DNA of 10,013 nucleotides. Origin: Bacillota bacterium (lineage in GTDB: Bacteria > Bacillota > Clostridia > DSM-8532). Below are positions 1 to 5,679 of this stretch, piece after piece. Position 1 is the first letter of the stretch. The number at the start of each line of letters is the position of its first letter. The notes beneath the pieces were generated by a model that had not been told where the DNA came from, did no database searches, and was given only the letters and a program-made list of their open reading frames with translations. The position numbers and the translations under genes are program-made. The DNA is taken from contig JAEWSN010000027.1 in the NCBI GenBank assembly GCA_023459915.1, forward strand, positions 1-10,013. The letters run 5' to 3'.

Positions 1-22
1 TGGTTCTCAAGACACAAGGCAA

Positions 23-1027
23 CTAGAACATGGCGGATTCCGGATTGACCTTGCGGACAATGCCATTGGTAATCAGCACCAGGACGAATCCGGTGAATGA
101 TTGGAACAAACCGGCTGCCGCAGGCAAACCAAGGCGTACGCCCGACATGAGGGCATTGAAAACATACACGTCGATGGTCAGTGTGGCCTCGCGGATGGTG
201 CCCGATCCGTTTGGCAGCGAGTAGAACATGTCGAAATCCGAGTTGATGATGCGGCCGACGGCCAGAATCTGCAACAGGATGATGGTGGGAATGAGTTGTG
301 GCAGCGTGATGTATATGAACTGCCGCAGCTTGCCCGCGCCGTCGATGGCGCCGGCCTCATACAGTTCCTGGTTGAATCCTGACAAGGTGGCCAGGTAGAT
401 GATGGAATTGTTGCCCGAATAACGCCAGATGTTTGCGATGAGCAGGATGAACGGCCACGCGGAGGTCTTTGCATACAGATTGGTCGCCTCCATGCCGAAG
501 ACAAGCGCGGCCTTGTTGAAGACGCCATTTGAGGAAATCAGTGCGTACAGGATGTACGTGATGATGATCCAGGAGAGGAAGAAAGGCATGAACAGGATGG
601 TATGGTACATCTTGGCGGCGAAGCGCTGCCGCAGCTCGTTGATGCCCACGGCAACGGTGACCGCGATGACCAGGCCGACGGCCATGAACATCAGGTTGTA
701 CCCGATGGTGTTGCGCATGAAAATGCCAACGTCCGGGGAGGTGAAGAGGAACTCGAAATTCTTGAACCCAATCCAGGGATTTTTCACAAAGAGGGAATAG
801 ATGAAAGGATTCTGAATCCAGAAATCCTTCGGCGGAATGGTCAACTGATACTGCTTGAAGGCCAGGATGAGCGCCGGCATGGGAAGGTAGGAAAATACCA
901 GCAGGAAAATGGTTCCCGGCAGAAGCATGGTGAAAAACGAGATGTGTCGCTTGATTTCACCGTTTCCCCAGCTTGTCTTCTTTTTCTTGGGGGTTTGAAC
1001 GGGAAGAGCAGGGGTGTTTGCAGACAT
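23..1027 (-). CDS. ABC sugar transporter permease, LplB/binding-protein-dependent type
   Basis: Inner-membrane permease of a carbohydrate ABC importer, 334 residues, the usual size for the LplB/UgpA-like class. About six hydrophobic segments are visible (near residues 31-57, 106-129, 142-164, 191-213, 244-261 and 308-325). The cytoplasmic EAA loop, which contacts the ATPase, is at about 224-243 (EAGAIDGAG then TLPQL). The N-terminus is short, polar and lysine-rich (KKKK at 14-17). I chose the ATG at 1027 because GAAGGAGAA lies 9 nt upstream; the frame stays open back to 1225, but without a comparable site. No substrate-binding protein, second permease or ATPase is in the window; they would be expected past the left edge, with this gene first in the operon. 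Upstream lie a good promoter and a LacI-like operator, which suggests sugar-responsive control. The substrate cannot be read from the sequence. Confidence 0.93.
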   Translation of the reverse strand: MSANTPALPVQTPKKKKTSWGNGEIKRHISFFTMLLPGTIFLLVFSYLPMPALILAFKQYQLTIPPKDFWIQNPFIYSLFVKNPWIGFKNFEFLFTSPDVGIFMRNTIGYNLMFMAVGLVIAVTVAVGINELRQRFAAKMYHTILFMPFFLSWIIITYILYALISSNGVFNKAALVFGMEATNLYAKTSAWPFILLIANIWRYSGNNSIIYLATLSGFNQELYEAGAIDGAGKLRQFIYITLPQLIPTIILLQILAVGRIINSDFDMFYSLPNGSGTIREATLTIDVYVFNALMSGVRLGLPAAAGLFQSFTGFVLVLITNGIVRKVNPESAMF

Positions 1028-1034
1028 AAACGTA

Positions 1035-1043
1035 TTCTCCTTC
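1035..1043 (-). promoter_or_regulatory. Ribosome binding site fixing the permease start
   Basis: The minus strand reads GAAGGAGAA, with AGGAG ending 9 nt before the ATG at 1027. It selects this start over the upstream in-frame codons (open frame to 1225). Confidence 0.75.
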
Positions 1044-1088
1044 TCTCTCTTTCCTGCGTGTGCCACGAAGCGGTTGCTGTATTGCCAG

Positions 1089-1107
1089 ACGATCCGGAAC
1101 GGATCGT
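1089..1107. repeat. Perfect 8-bp inverted repeat in the permease leader
   Basis: ACGATCCG, a GAA spacer, then CGGATCGT. It lies inside the predicted long 5' leader of the permease mRNA, about 60 nt upstream of the start codon. It could fold as a tight RNA hairpin or be a protein-binding palindrome. No U-run follows on the minus strand, so it is not a typical terminator. The role is unknown. Confidence 0.45.
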
Positions 1108-1223
1108 GGGTATCCATCGTACTTCTGGTGAGAAAGGCCGGTTGTTCGCCAATTGTCTGCGCATGCCGCGTCGGAGAATTCCGGTGAACACGGTAAACGC
1201 GGGTTCGCATGGTGCAAAGAGGC

Positions 1224-1239
1224 ATGCAAGCGTTTGCAT
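1224..1239. promoter_or_regulatory. LacI-family-like operator at the permease promoter
   Basis: The minus strand reads ATGCAAACGCTTGCAT. It has perfect 6-bp arms, a central CG and only one mismatched pair, the classic form of LacI/GalR-family operators, and it also resembles catabolite (cre) sites. It sits at about +7 to +21 relative to the transcription start predicted from the promoter just upstream, so a bound protein would block initiation or early elongation. The motif and its position are seen; the identity of the binding protein is inferred, and no LacI-family gene is in the window. Confidence 0.7.
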
Positions 1240-1251
1240 TGCGGTATCGTT

Positions 1252-1281
1252 ACTATATCGTATCCCTTGTACAGATGTCAA
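1252..1281 (-). promoter_or_regulatory. Sigma-A-type promoter for the permease gene
   Basis: On the minus strand a perfect TTGACA (1281-1276), an 18-nt spacer and TATAGT (1257-1252, 5 of 6 to TATAAT). The predicted start is near 1245, which gives a 5' leader of about 217 nt before the ATG. The stretch around it is AT-rich in an otherwise GC-rich window. Confidence 0.75.
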
Positions 1282-1312
1282 TAAACAATCCAAAAATGTG
1301 TCACAAAAGGTG

Positions 1313-1374
1313 AAAAAACAGTTGAATATGCACAATGGCATCCGTCCCGCGCACAGCAGGACGGATGCCATTGT
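1313..1374 (-). terminator. Likely terminator after the M3 peptidase operon
   Basis: Perfect 16-bp inverted repeat, with arms at 1332-1347 and 1359-1374 and an 11-nt loop. Read on the minus strand, it is followed 13 nt later by a run of six T (1318-1313) in an AT-rich stretch. It starts about 50 nt after the stop codon of the peptidase gene and lies upstream of the permease promoter, so it separates the two units. The T-run is further from the stem than is ideal for intrinsic termination. Confidence 0.7.
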
Positions 1375-1423
1375 TGTGAATGGTCTGTGCCGGCGGCGGC
1401 GGTTCTCTGGCCCGGAAAGGCTG

Positions 1424-3130
1424 TCACATGCCGGCGTCATCCACACCGGCGAGCCATTCGGAGACGGGCGCCATGATGGTGGCGATGGAGCCTTCCTCAA
1501 ATGGATTCCGCAGGCCGGCCAGCCTGACAAGATCCAGGTAGGAGCGACTGCCGCCCGCCTGGCACAGGCGCAGGTAATCCGACCAGGCCGTCTCGCGGTC
1601 TTGCCGGGATCTGTGCCAGAACTCAAAGGCCGAAACCTGGGCCAGCGTATAGTCGATGTAGTAAAAAGGCGATCCGAAAATGTGTCCCTGCCGGAACCAG
1701 TACCCACCCCGTTCCAGAAAGTCGTTGTCCGCATGGTCGCGGTGCGGCAGGTATTTCTTTTCGATGGTCCGCCAGGCCGTTTTGCGCTCGGCCGGCGTTG
1801 CGTCCGGATTGGCATACACCCAGTGCTGGAACTCGTCCACGGTCACCCCGTACGGAATGAACAGCAGCGCGGCGGAAAGATGTGCGAACCGGTATTTGCC
1901 GGTTTCCTCCGCGAAGAATTTGTCCATCCAGGGCCATGCGAAGAATTCCATGCTCATGGAATGGATTTCACAGGCTTCGAGCGTGGGCCAGACATACTCC
2001 GGCATCTCGATGTTCCGGCTCTGGTAGACCTGAAACGCGTGGCCTGCCTCATGGGTGAGCACGTCCACATCGTCCGAGGTGCCGTTGAAATTGGAGAAGA
2101 TGAACGGCGCCTTCAGGTCCGGGATGAACGTGCAGTAGCCACCCGGCGCCTTGCCGGGCCTGGCCACCAGATCCATCAGCGATCCGGCCTGCATGAAATC
2201 AAAGAATTCGCCGGTCTCGGGAGACATCTCATGGTACATCTGCCGGGCGTGCGCCACCATCCAGTCCGGATCGCCCTTGGGACACGCGTTGCCGGACAGG
2301 AATTCCAGCGGCTCGTCGTAGTATTTGAGCGCCGGCAGTCCCAGCCGGCGGGCCTGGCGCGCGCGCAGCGCCTGGGAGACAGGGACCACCGCGCGGAGCA
2401 CCTGATCCCGGTAGCCGGCCACCATCTGCTCGTCGTAATCCGTGCGGTTCATGCGGGCATAGGCCAGCGGGGTGAAGGAGGCAAAGCCCAGTTTCGTGGC
2501 GATGGTGGTCCGAATGTGCACCAGGTCATCATACAGACGGTCGAATGCCGCCTCGTTTTCCGTGAAGAAGGCGGTGACCGCCTTTTGTGCCGCCACGCGT
2601 GTGTCGCGGTTCTTCGACTGGGTGAACGGGCTCATCTGCGAGAGGTTTCTGTCCTCGCCCTCAAACGGAATTTTCGCGCTGGAGAGCAGCTTGGTATAGG
2701 CGCTGCACAGCCGGTTTTCCGTCTGCAGATCCTCCAGGATCTCGGGCTTGAAGGTTTTGCGCTTCACGTCGACCAGATTGAACAGATGCTGCCCGAAGAC
2801 CTTCGCCAGCGCCGCCTTGTGGGGGGATGTGTCCAGGGCTTCGTACAACTGGTTGAGCAGCCCCTCGTAATGGGGCATCATCTCATCCATGTAATTGTTC
2901 TCTTCATCATAGAACGTGTCGCGCGTATCCAGACTGTGCCGGATGGAGACCAGCGTGGCCATGGTTTCGAGCTCGTTGCGCAGCCGGGTGATGTCCCGGA
3001 GCACCGCAATCTGGGCATCGGCGCCGGGGGCCGCCACAAACCGCGCGAGCAGCGCGGAGAACTGTTCTTTCAGCGGCGCCAGTTCGGGGCGCCTGTAGGG
3101 AATGTCCGAAAAGGAAATGGTGTTGCTCAT
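1424..3130 (-). CDS. M3 family oligoendopeptidase (zinc metallopeptidase)
   Basis: A cytoplasmic zinc endopeptidase that cuts short peptides, of the thimet oligopeptidase/PepF clan; 568 residues, normal for the bacterial M3 oligoendopeptidase group. The zinc motif H360-E361-A-G-H364 is intact, and E388 (in CEIHS, 28 residues after H360) fits the third zinc ligand. The C-terminal segment GSPFYYIDYTLAQ carries the tyrosines conserved near the substrate in this family. There is no signal peptide. The start at 3130 is chosen from AAGGAGG 5 nt upstream; an in-frame ATG at 3190 would overlap the preceding gene's stop and has no such support. It is the last gene of a three-gene unit, 56 nt after the regulator gene, and is followed by a strong hairpin. 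Its link to the oxidase-like enzyme and the regulator is not obvious. Confidence 0.93.
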   Translation of the reverse strand: MSNTISFSDIPYRRPELAPLKEQFSALLARFVAAPGADAQIAVLRDITRLRNELETMATLVSIRHSLDTRDTFYDEENNYMDEMMPHYEGLLNQLYEALDTSPHKAALAKVFGQHLFNLVDVKRKTFKPEILEDLQTENRLCSAYTKLLSSAKIPFEGEDRNLSQMSPFTQSKNRDTRVAAQKAVTAFFTENEAAFDRLYDDLVHIRTTIATKLGFASFTPLAYARMNRTDYDEQMVAGYRDQVLRAVVPVSQALRARQARRLGLPALKYYDEPLEFLSGNACPKGDPDWMVAHARQMYHEMSPETGEFFDFMQAGSLMDLVARPGKAPGGYCTFIPDLKAPFIFSNFNGTSDDVDVLTHEAGHAFQVYQSRNIEMPEYVWPTLEACEIHSMSMEFFAWPWMDKFFAEETGKYRFAHLSAALLFIPYGVTVDEFQHWVYANPDATPAERKTAWRTIEKKYLPHRDHADNDFLERGGYWFRQGHIFGSPFYYIDYTLAQVSAFEFWHRSRQDRETAWSDYLRLCQAGGSRSYLDLVRLAGLRNPFEEGSIATIMAPVSEWLAGVDDAGM

Positions 3131-3155
3131 GGGTTCCTCCTTGTTGATCCGTCGC

Positions 3156-3175
3156 AATTTGGGGGTCAGACCCCA
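3156..3175. repeat. Short REP-like palindrome between regulator and peptidase genes
   Basis: GGGGTC-A-GACCCC at 3162-3174 is preceded by an A/T-rich AATTT. It lies in the 56-nt gap between the regulator stop and the peptidase Shine-Dalgarno. In the polycistronic RNA it would form a very stable 6-bp hairpin with a minimal loop, or a larger open loop. The core resembles GGGGTC-N-GACCCC palindromes I recall as dispersed in many bacterial genomes, but that comparison is from memory and copy number here is unknown. Confidence 0.5.
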
Positions 3176-3186
3176 TGACTCCGGGT

Positions 3187-4083
3187 TCAATACCCCAGTG
3201 TCACACGGATGTCCTGTCCATAATTGCCGAAATGTCTGCCAAACAGGTTGACGCCCCCCCTGTGGCGGGCTTGCTCATCCACCTCCACGCGGAAGGCGAT
3301 CTCCCCTCCGTAGACAATTTGCAATTCCGTGATGGTGATGTCTGAAACGCGGACGCCGTCGATATGGCTTCCGGATTCGTCGACCCTGATGGTTTTCAGA
3401 ATACCGTATTGCGAGCCGCCCTGCCACCAGTCCGGTGTCAACAGCCCCTTTTTTGCTCCGAAGTCTCCCGGACTTGTCCAGATGCCCAGCAACTGCCCGT
3501 TGATCCGGAACCCGATGTCGGAGGGGTGATGCTCCGCGAAAATGGGCGCCTCCGAGCAAAGCTCAAGCGAAATCTCCAGGCTGCGCGCGATTTGGCCTCC
3601 GAGCAGAAAATTGGGGATTCGGTATTCCACCCAGCCGCTGCCGAACCAGAGCAGGCTGGCGCCGATATGGGCGGGATCCGCGAAGTATCTGGGATCGTCG
3701 TTCATCCCGATGAGGCCGGTGGCCGAAGCCAGTCCACAGGTGGGTGTCACCTGGCAGGCAGAATACTGGCCGACCGGGATCTCGTGGAAATACGCGTTTT
3801 GCACCCTGGGCTGGGGGCGCAGCTGCAGCGTCAGCAGCTCCACGGCCAGTGAGCAGATTTTCTGTGTGCCCCGCCGCCCCGGCTGGGCTTCACAAGTGAC
3901 AAGGCCGGCGGCCTGCATCTGGTGAATGTGCCGGGTGACGATGGCCGAGGACAGCTTGAGCGCGGCTGCCAGCTCGCCAATGTTCATCGGGTTGGCTGCG
4001 AGCAGTTCAATCATGGCCACCCGCGTCCGGGACGCGAACACCTCCAGGATATTGCTGTGTGCGCGATCCACCGGTATCTGCAT
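3187..4083 (-). CDS. ArsR-type winged-helix regulator with large C-terminal domain
   Basis: Predicted DNA-binding regulator, 298 residues, about three times the size of a minimal ArsR protein. Residues 8-85 form the winged helix. IGELAAALKLSSAIVTRHIH (35-54) is the helix-turn-helix, and the wing follows near 62-79. The rest (about 95-298) is a beta-rich domain with many aromatic residues and glycines, including IWTSPGDFG (201-209), PDWWQGG (217-223) and FGRHFGNYGQD (281-291). I recall similar long ArsR-like proteins (COG4189 type) beside sugar-metabolism genes in Firmicutes, so a ligand-binding sensor role is likely but not shown. There is no ArsR metal-site cysteine pair in the recognition helix. 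The start is supported by GGAGG 7 nt upstream. The gene lies 36 nt after the oxidase-like gene and 56 nt before the peptidase gene; it may regulate its own operon and the divergent hydrolase. Confidence 0.82.
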   Translation of the reverse strand: MQIPVDRAHSNILEVFASRTRVAMIELLAANPMNIGELAAALKLSSAIVTRHIHQMQAAGLVTCEAQPGRRGTQKICSLAVELLTLQLRPQPRVQNAYFHEIPVGQYSACQVTPTCGLASATGLIGMNDDPRYFADPAHIGASLLWFGSGWVEYRIPNFLLGGQIARSLEISLELCSEAPIFAEHHPSDIGFRINGQLLGIWTSPGDFGAKKGLLTPDWWQGGSQYGILKTIRVDESGSHIDGVRVSDITITELQIVYGGEIAFRVEVDEQARHRGGVNLFGRHFGNYGQDIRVTLGY

Positions 4084-4119
4084 GTCTTCTCCTCCATCTG
4101 CCGCGCTTGCCCGCCGGGA

Positions 4120-5028
4120 TTACGGGCGGATGCGTTTGCCGTCGCGCCAGATAACGGAGGCATCTATGCCTGCAAGATTCGGGGCGGCGGTTCTGGCCAT
4201 GGCGCCCGCCAGCTCGCGCGTGATCCCGTCGATGACACGGACCACACCTGCAGGCCCTTCGGCTGCCAGCGGTCCCATCACCACGCGCCCCGCGGAAACC
4301 GCCGTGGCCCCGAGTGCCAGCGCCTTGAACACATCCATGCCGGTCATGACGCCGCAGTCCACAAAGATGTCCATTTTTCCGCCGACGGCATCGACGATCT
4401 CGGGCAACACCATCAGCGGCGGCACCGCGAAGGGCATGATGCCGTGATGATGTGAGACGACAATGCCGCTGACACCCGCTTCCAGGCATTTCAAGGCATC
4501 ATGCGCGCCCAGGACACCCTTGATGATGAAGGGCAGCTTCGTTGCCTTCACATAGGCGCGGATGTCCTCGGTGGTCCGGGGGGTCATGGTATCTCCCAGC
4601 ACCAGATCGTACGCGCCGTGTCCGTTGAAGGCGTGATCCACATCCATCCCGACGGCCAGCGCGCCGCACTGCTCCGCGTGTTCGATTTTCCGGAGCACGC
4701 GTTCGTTGTCGGCGTAGGGCTTGATGATTTTGATGGTGCGCGCGCCGGTCTGCGTGATGCGCGCCAGCTCGTCACGGCTGCCCATGCCGGCCCACATCAC
4801 CGCGTTGCGCTGCCTGGCCGCGATGGCCATCTCCACCATGCCGTTGTCTTCCTTTCCCTTGAGGTGGGAGAGGGCGGCCATCATGACCGGGGTGGAGAAG
4901 GTTTCCCCGTACAGGGTGAGATCCGTGGACGGAAGCACGGCATCCAAATGCCGCATCTCCACCATCAGTGAGTCAAAATAAGCCCTGGTCAGGGCATTTG
5001 CGTCTCCGGGATTCGTTTGTACGCTCAT
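4120..5028 (-). CDS. Alpha-hydroxy-acid oxidase-like FMN enzyme, short form
   Basis: TIM-barrel flavoenzyme of the glycolate oxidase/lactate dehydrogenase superfamily, 302 residues against about 350-400 for classical members. Matches in order: strand-end lysine IIKGV (K170, FMN contact), VSHHHG at 191-196 in place of the usual SNHGGR, VDCGVMTGMDVFKALALGA at 223-241 in place of DGGVRRGTDVFKALALGA, and the GR pair at 247-248 of the phosphate site. H194 aligns with the catalytic base, but the arginine that normally binds the substrate carboxylate is I197, and the RR pair of the FMN region is MT. The substrate is therefore uncertain; an FMN oxidoreductase is the safe call. The ATG at 5028 has AGGAGG 4 nt upstream; the frame stays open to a TTG at 5334 through a 12-bp repeat tract, which I take as leader. 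First gene of the three-gene unit. Confidence 0.83.
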   Translation of the reverse strand: MSVQTNPGDANALTRAYFDSLMVEMRHLDAVLPSTDLTLYGETFSTPVMMAALSHLKGKEDNGMVEMAIAARQRNAVMWAGMGSRDELARITQTGARTIKIIKPYADNERVLRKIEHAEQCGALAVGMDVDHAFNGHGAYDLVLGDTMTPRTTEDIRAYVKATKLPFIIKGVLGAHDALKCLEAGVSGIVVSHHHGIMPFAVPPLMVLPEIVDAVGGKMDIFVDCGVMTGMDVFKALALGATAVSAGRVVMGPLAAEGPAGVVRVIDGITRELAGAMARTAAPNLAGIDASVIWRDGKRIRP

Positions 5029-5032
5029 GATA

Positions 5033-5038
5033 CCTCCT
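5033..5038 (-). promoter_or_regulatory. Ribosome binding site fixing the FMN enzyme start
   Basis: A consensus AGGAGG on the minus strand, 4 nt before the ATG at 5028. This argues against translation starting upstream in the same open frame, which runs on to 5334. Confidence 0.8.
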
Positions 5039-5220
5039 GCTTGCGTGTGCCAGCCGTCTGTTTGTGTTGCGTTGTGTGGCGGGCCCTGATGCTGTTGTAT
5101 TGTGTGCCGCCTGAACCGCTGCGGTTTACGCCGCTCCCCCCAGGTGGTGGTTGTTGACCTGCCTTCGTTTTGTTCTGACGATATCCCGAATCGGGGATGC
5201 CTGTCAATAGCGTGGGCAAG

Positions 5221-5299
5221 CTTGTGGTCGAGCCTGCCGTCAGGCTTCCGGCCAAGCTTGCGATCAGGCTTTCGGTCGAGCTTGCAGTCAGCTTTGCGG
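5221..5299. repeat. Degenerate 12-bp tandem repeat, about 6.6 units
   Basis: Successive 12-nt units begin at 5221, 5233, 5245, 5257, 5269 and 5281, with a partial unit at 5293. The plus-strand consensus is roughly CTTGCGGTCAGG. Units differ at several positions, mostly the third, fifth to seventh and eleventh. It lies 193 nt and more upstream of the FMN enzyme start. On the minus strand it keeps that gene's frame and would encode tetrapeptides such as KLDR and KPDR, but a good start codon lies downstream, so it is more likely untranslated. Confidence 0.75.
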
Positions 5300-5329
5300 G
5301 ATTGGTTCAGGATGAAATGCGCTTGGGTA

Positions 5330-5348
5330 TTCAACGGCCGGGGTCATG
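5330..5348 (+). repeat. CAACGGCCGG element, copy A
   Basis: TTCAACGGCCGGGGTCATG on the plus strand. It matches copy B (inverted) at 14 of 15 positions, and copy C over AACGGCCGGRGTYATG. It lies on the FMN-enzyme side of the divergent control region. Confidence 0.65.
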
Positions 5349-5358
5349 CCATAAAGAA

Positions 5359-5372
5359 TAACTTAAAAGTTA
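5359..5372. promoter_or_regulatory. AT-rich inverted repeat, possible operator
   Basis: TAACTT-AA-AAGTTA is perfect with 6-bp arms. A second AACTTAAG follows at 5380-5387, just before the plus-strand -35 box. AT-rich short palindromes of this type are common binding sites for winged-helix ArsR proteins, and such a regulator is encoded in the adjacent operon. The function is inferred only. Confidence 0.35.
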
Positions 5373-5388
5373 ATAAATGAACTTAAGA

Positions 5389-5417
5389 TTGACATGAATG
5401 CTTCGTCATCATAAGAT
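5389..5417 (+). promoter_or_regulatory. Promoter for the glycoside hydrolase gene
   Basis: A perfect TTGACA (5389-5394), a 17-nt spacer and TAAGAT (5412-5417, 4 of 6 to consensus). The predicted start is near 5424, giving a leader of about 255 nt before the hydrolase ATG. No equally good promoter was found on the minus strand for the FMN enzyme operon, although this same AT-rich stretch (5350-5415) is the likely place. Confidence 0.6.
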
Positions 5418-5442
5418 GGGAAAGCGGACGGAGGGACTTATT

Positions 5443-5457
5443 ACTCCGGCCGTTGAA
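5443..5457 (-). repeat. CAACGGCCGG element, copy B (inverted)
   Basis: The minus strand reads TTCAACGGCCGGAGT. It lies about 20 nt after the predicted transcription start of the hydrolase mRNA. With copy C it makes a perfect 13-bp stem (5443-5455 with 5493-5505) around a 37-nt loop. Confidence 0.65.
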
Positions 5458-5490
5458 CAACTAAAACAATATCATCCTGAATCACGCTCC

Positions 5491-5512
5491 CACAACGGCC
5501 GGAGTTATGACC
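5491..5512 (+). repeat. CAACGGCCGG element, copy C
   Basis: The plus strand carries CAACGGCCGGAGTTATGACC within this span. It has the same orientation as copy A and lies 48 bases beyond copy B. In the hydrolase leader RNA it can pair with copy B. No U-run follows immediately, so simple termination is not obvious. Confidence 0.65.
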
Positions 5513-5630
5513 GTTTCGGATATTTTACCGCCACCGCAATAACGCGTCTGCCCCTCAACAAGTCGTGACCTCAAGAAGCAATGATGTGGGTGAACCGGAA
5601 ATGATGACGTGGACAATTCGGAAACAATGT

Positions 5631-5669
5631 CGTGGAAGAACAGGGTGACAGTGACGTGGAAGAACAGGG
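5631..5669 (+). repeat. 15-bp direct repeat carrying part of the hydrolase RBS
   Basis: CGTGGAAGAACAGGG occurs at 5631-5645 and again at 5655-5669, a 24-nt period. Weaker relatives (GATGACGTGGACAATTCGG near 5603, GATGTGGGTGAACCGG near 5583) suggest an older degenerate array. The end of the second copy forms part of the Shine-Dalgarno GGGAGG (5667-5672), 7 nt before the ATG at 5680. The first copy is followed by TGA rather than AGG. Confidence 0.65.
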
Positions 5670-5672
5670 AGG
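5667..5672 (+). promoter_or_regulatory. Ribosome binding site fixing the hydrolase start
   Basis: GGGAGG lies 7 nt before the ATG at 5680. The frame is open from an upstream GTG at 5632, but that codon has no comparable site. Confidence 0.75.
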
Positions 5673-5679
5673 ATGTACG

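Noticed and set aside
602..3178. Very long plus-strand open frame (858 codons) opposite the permease and peptidase genes.
   Set aside because: It crosses two well-supported minus-strand genes and their promoter and terminator region. Its protein is rich in H, R, G, V and Q with no recognisable fold, as expected of an antisense frame in GC-rich DNA, and no ribosome binding site was seen.
4100..4135. GCCCG/CGGGC hairpin around the stop of the FMN enzyme gene as a terminator.
   Set aside because: The stem is only 5 bp, there is no T-run, and the next gene follows within 36 nt on the same strand.
5221..5299. CRISPR-like array.
   Set aside because: Units are only 12 nt, contiguous and degenerate, without spacers, and no cas gene is nearby.
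5029..5334. N-terminal extension of the FMN enzyme starting at the TTG at 5334.
   Set aside because: A consensus AGGAGG and ATG at 5028 match the start of the family fold, and the extension is low-complexity repeat. Low-level use is left open as a finding.
5330..5512. Miniature transposable element bounded by the CAACGGCCGG copies.
   Set aside because: Copies A and B are inverted, but a third copy lies outside, no target-site duplication was seen, and the interior holds a functional-looking promoter. Genome copy number would be needed to revive this.
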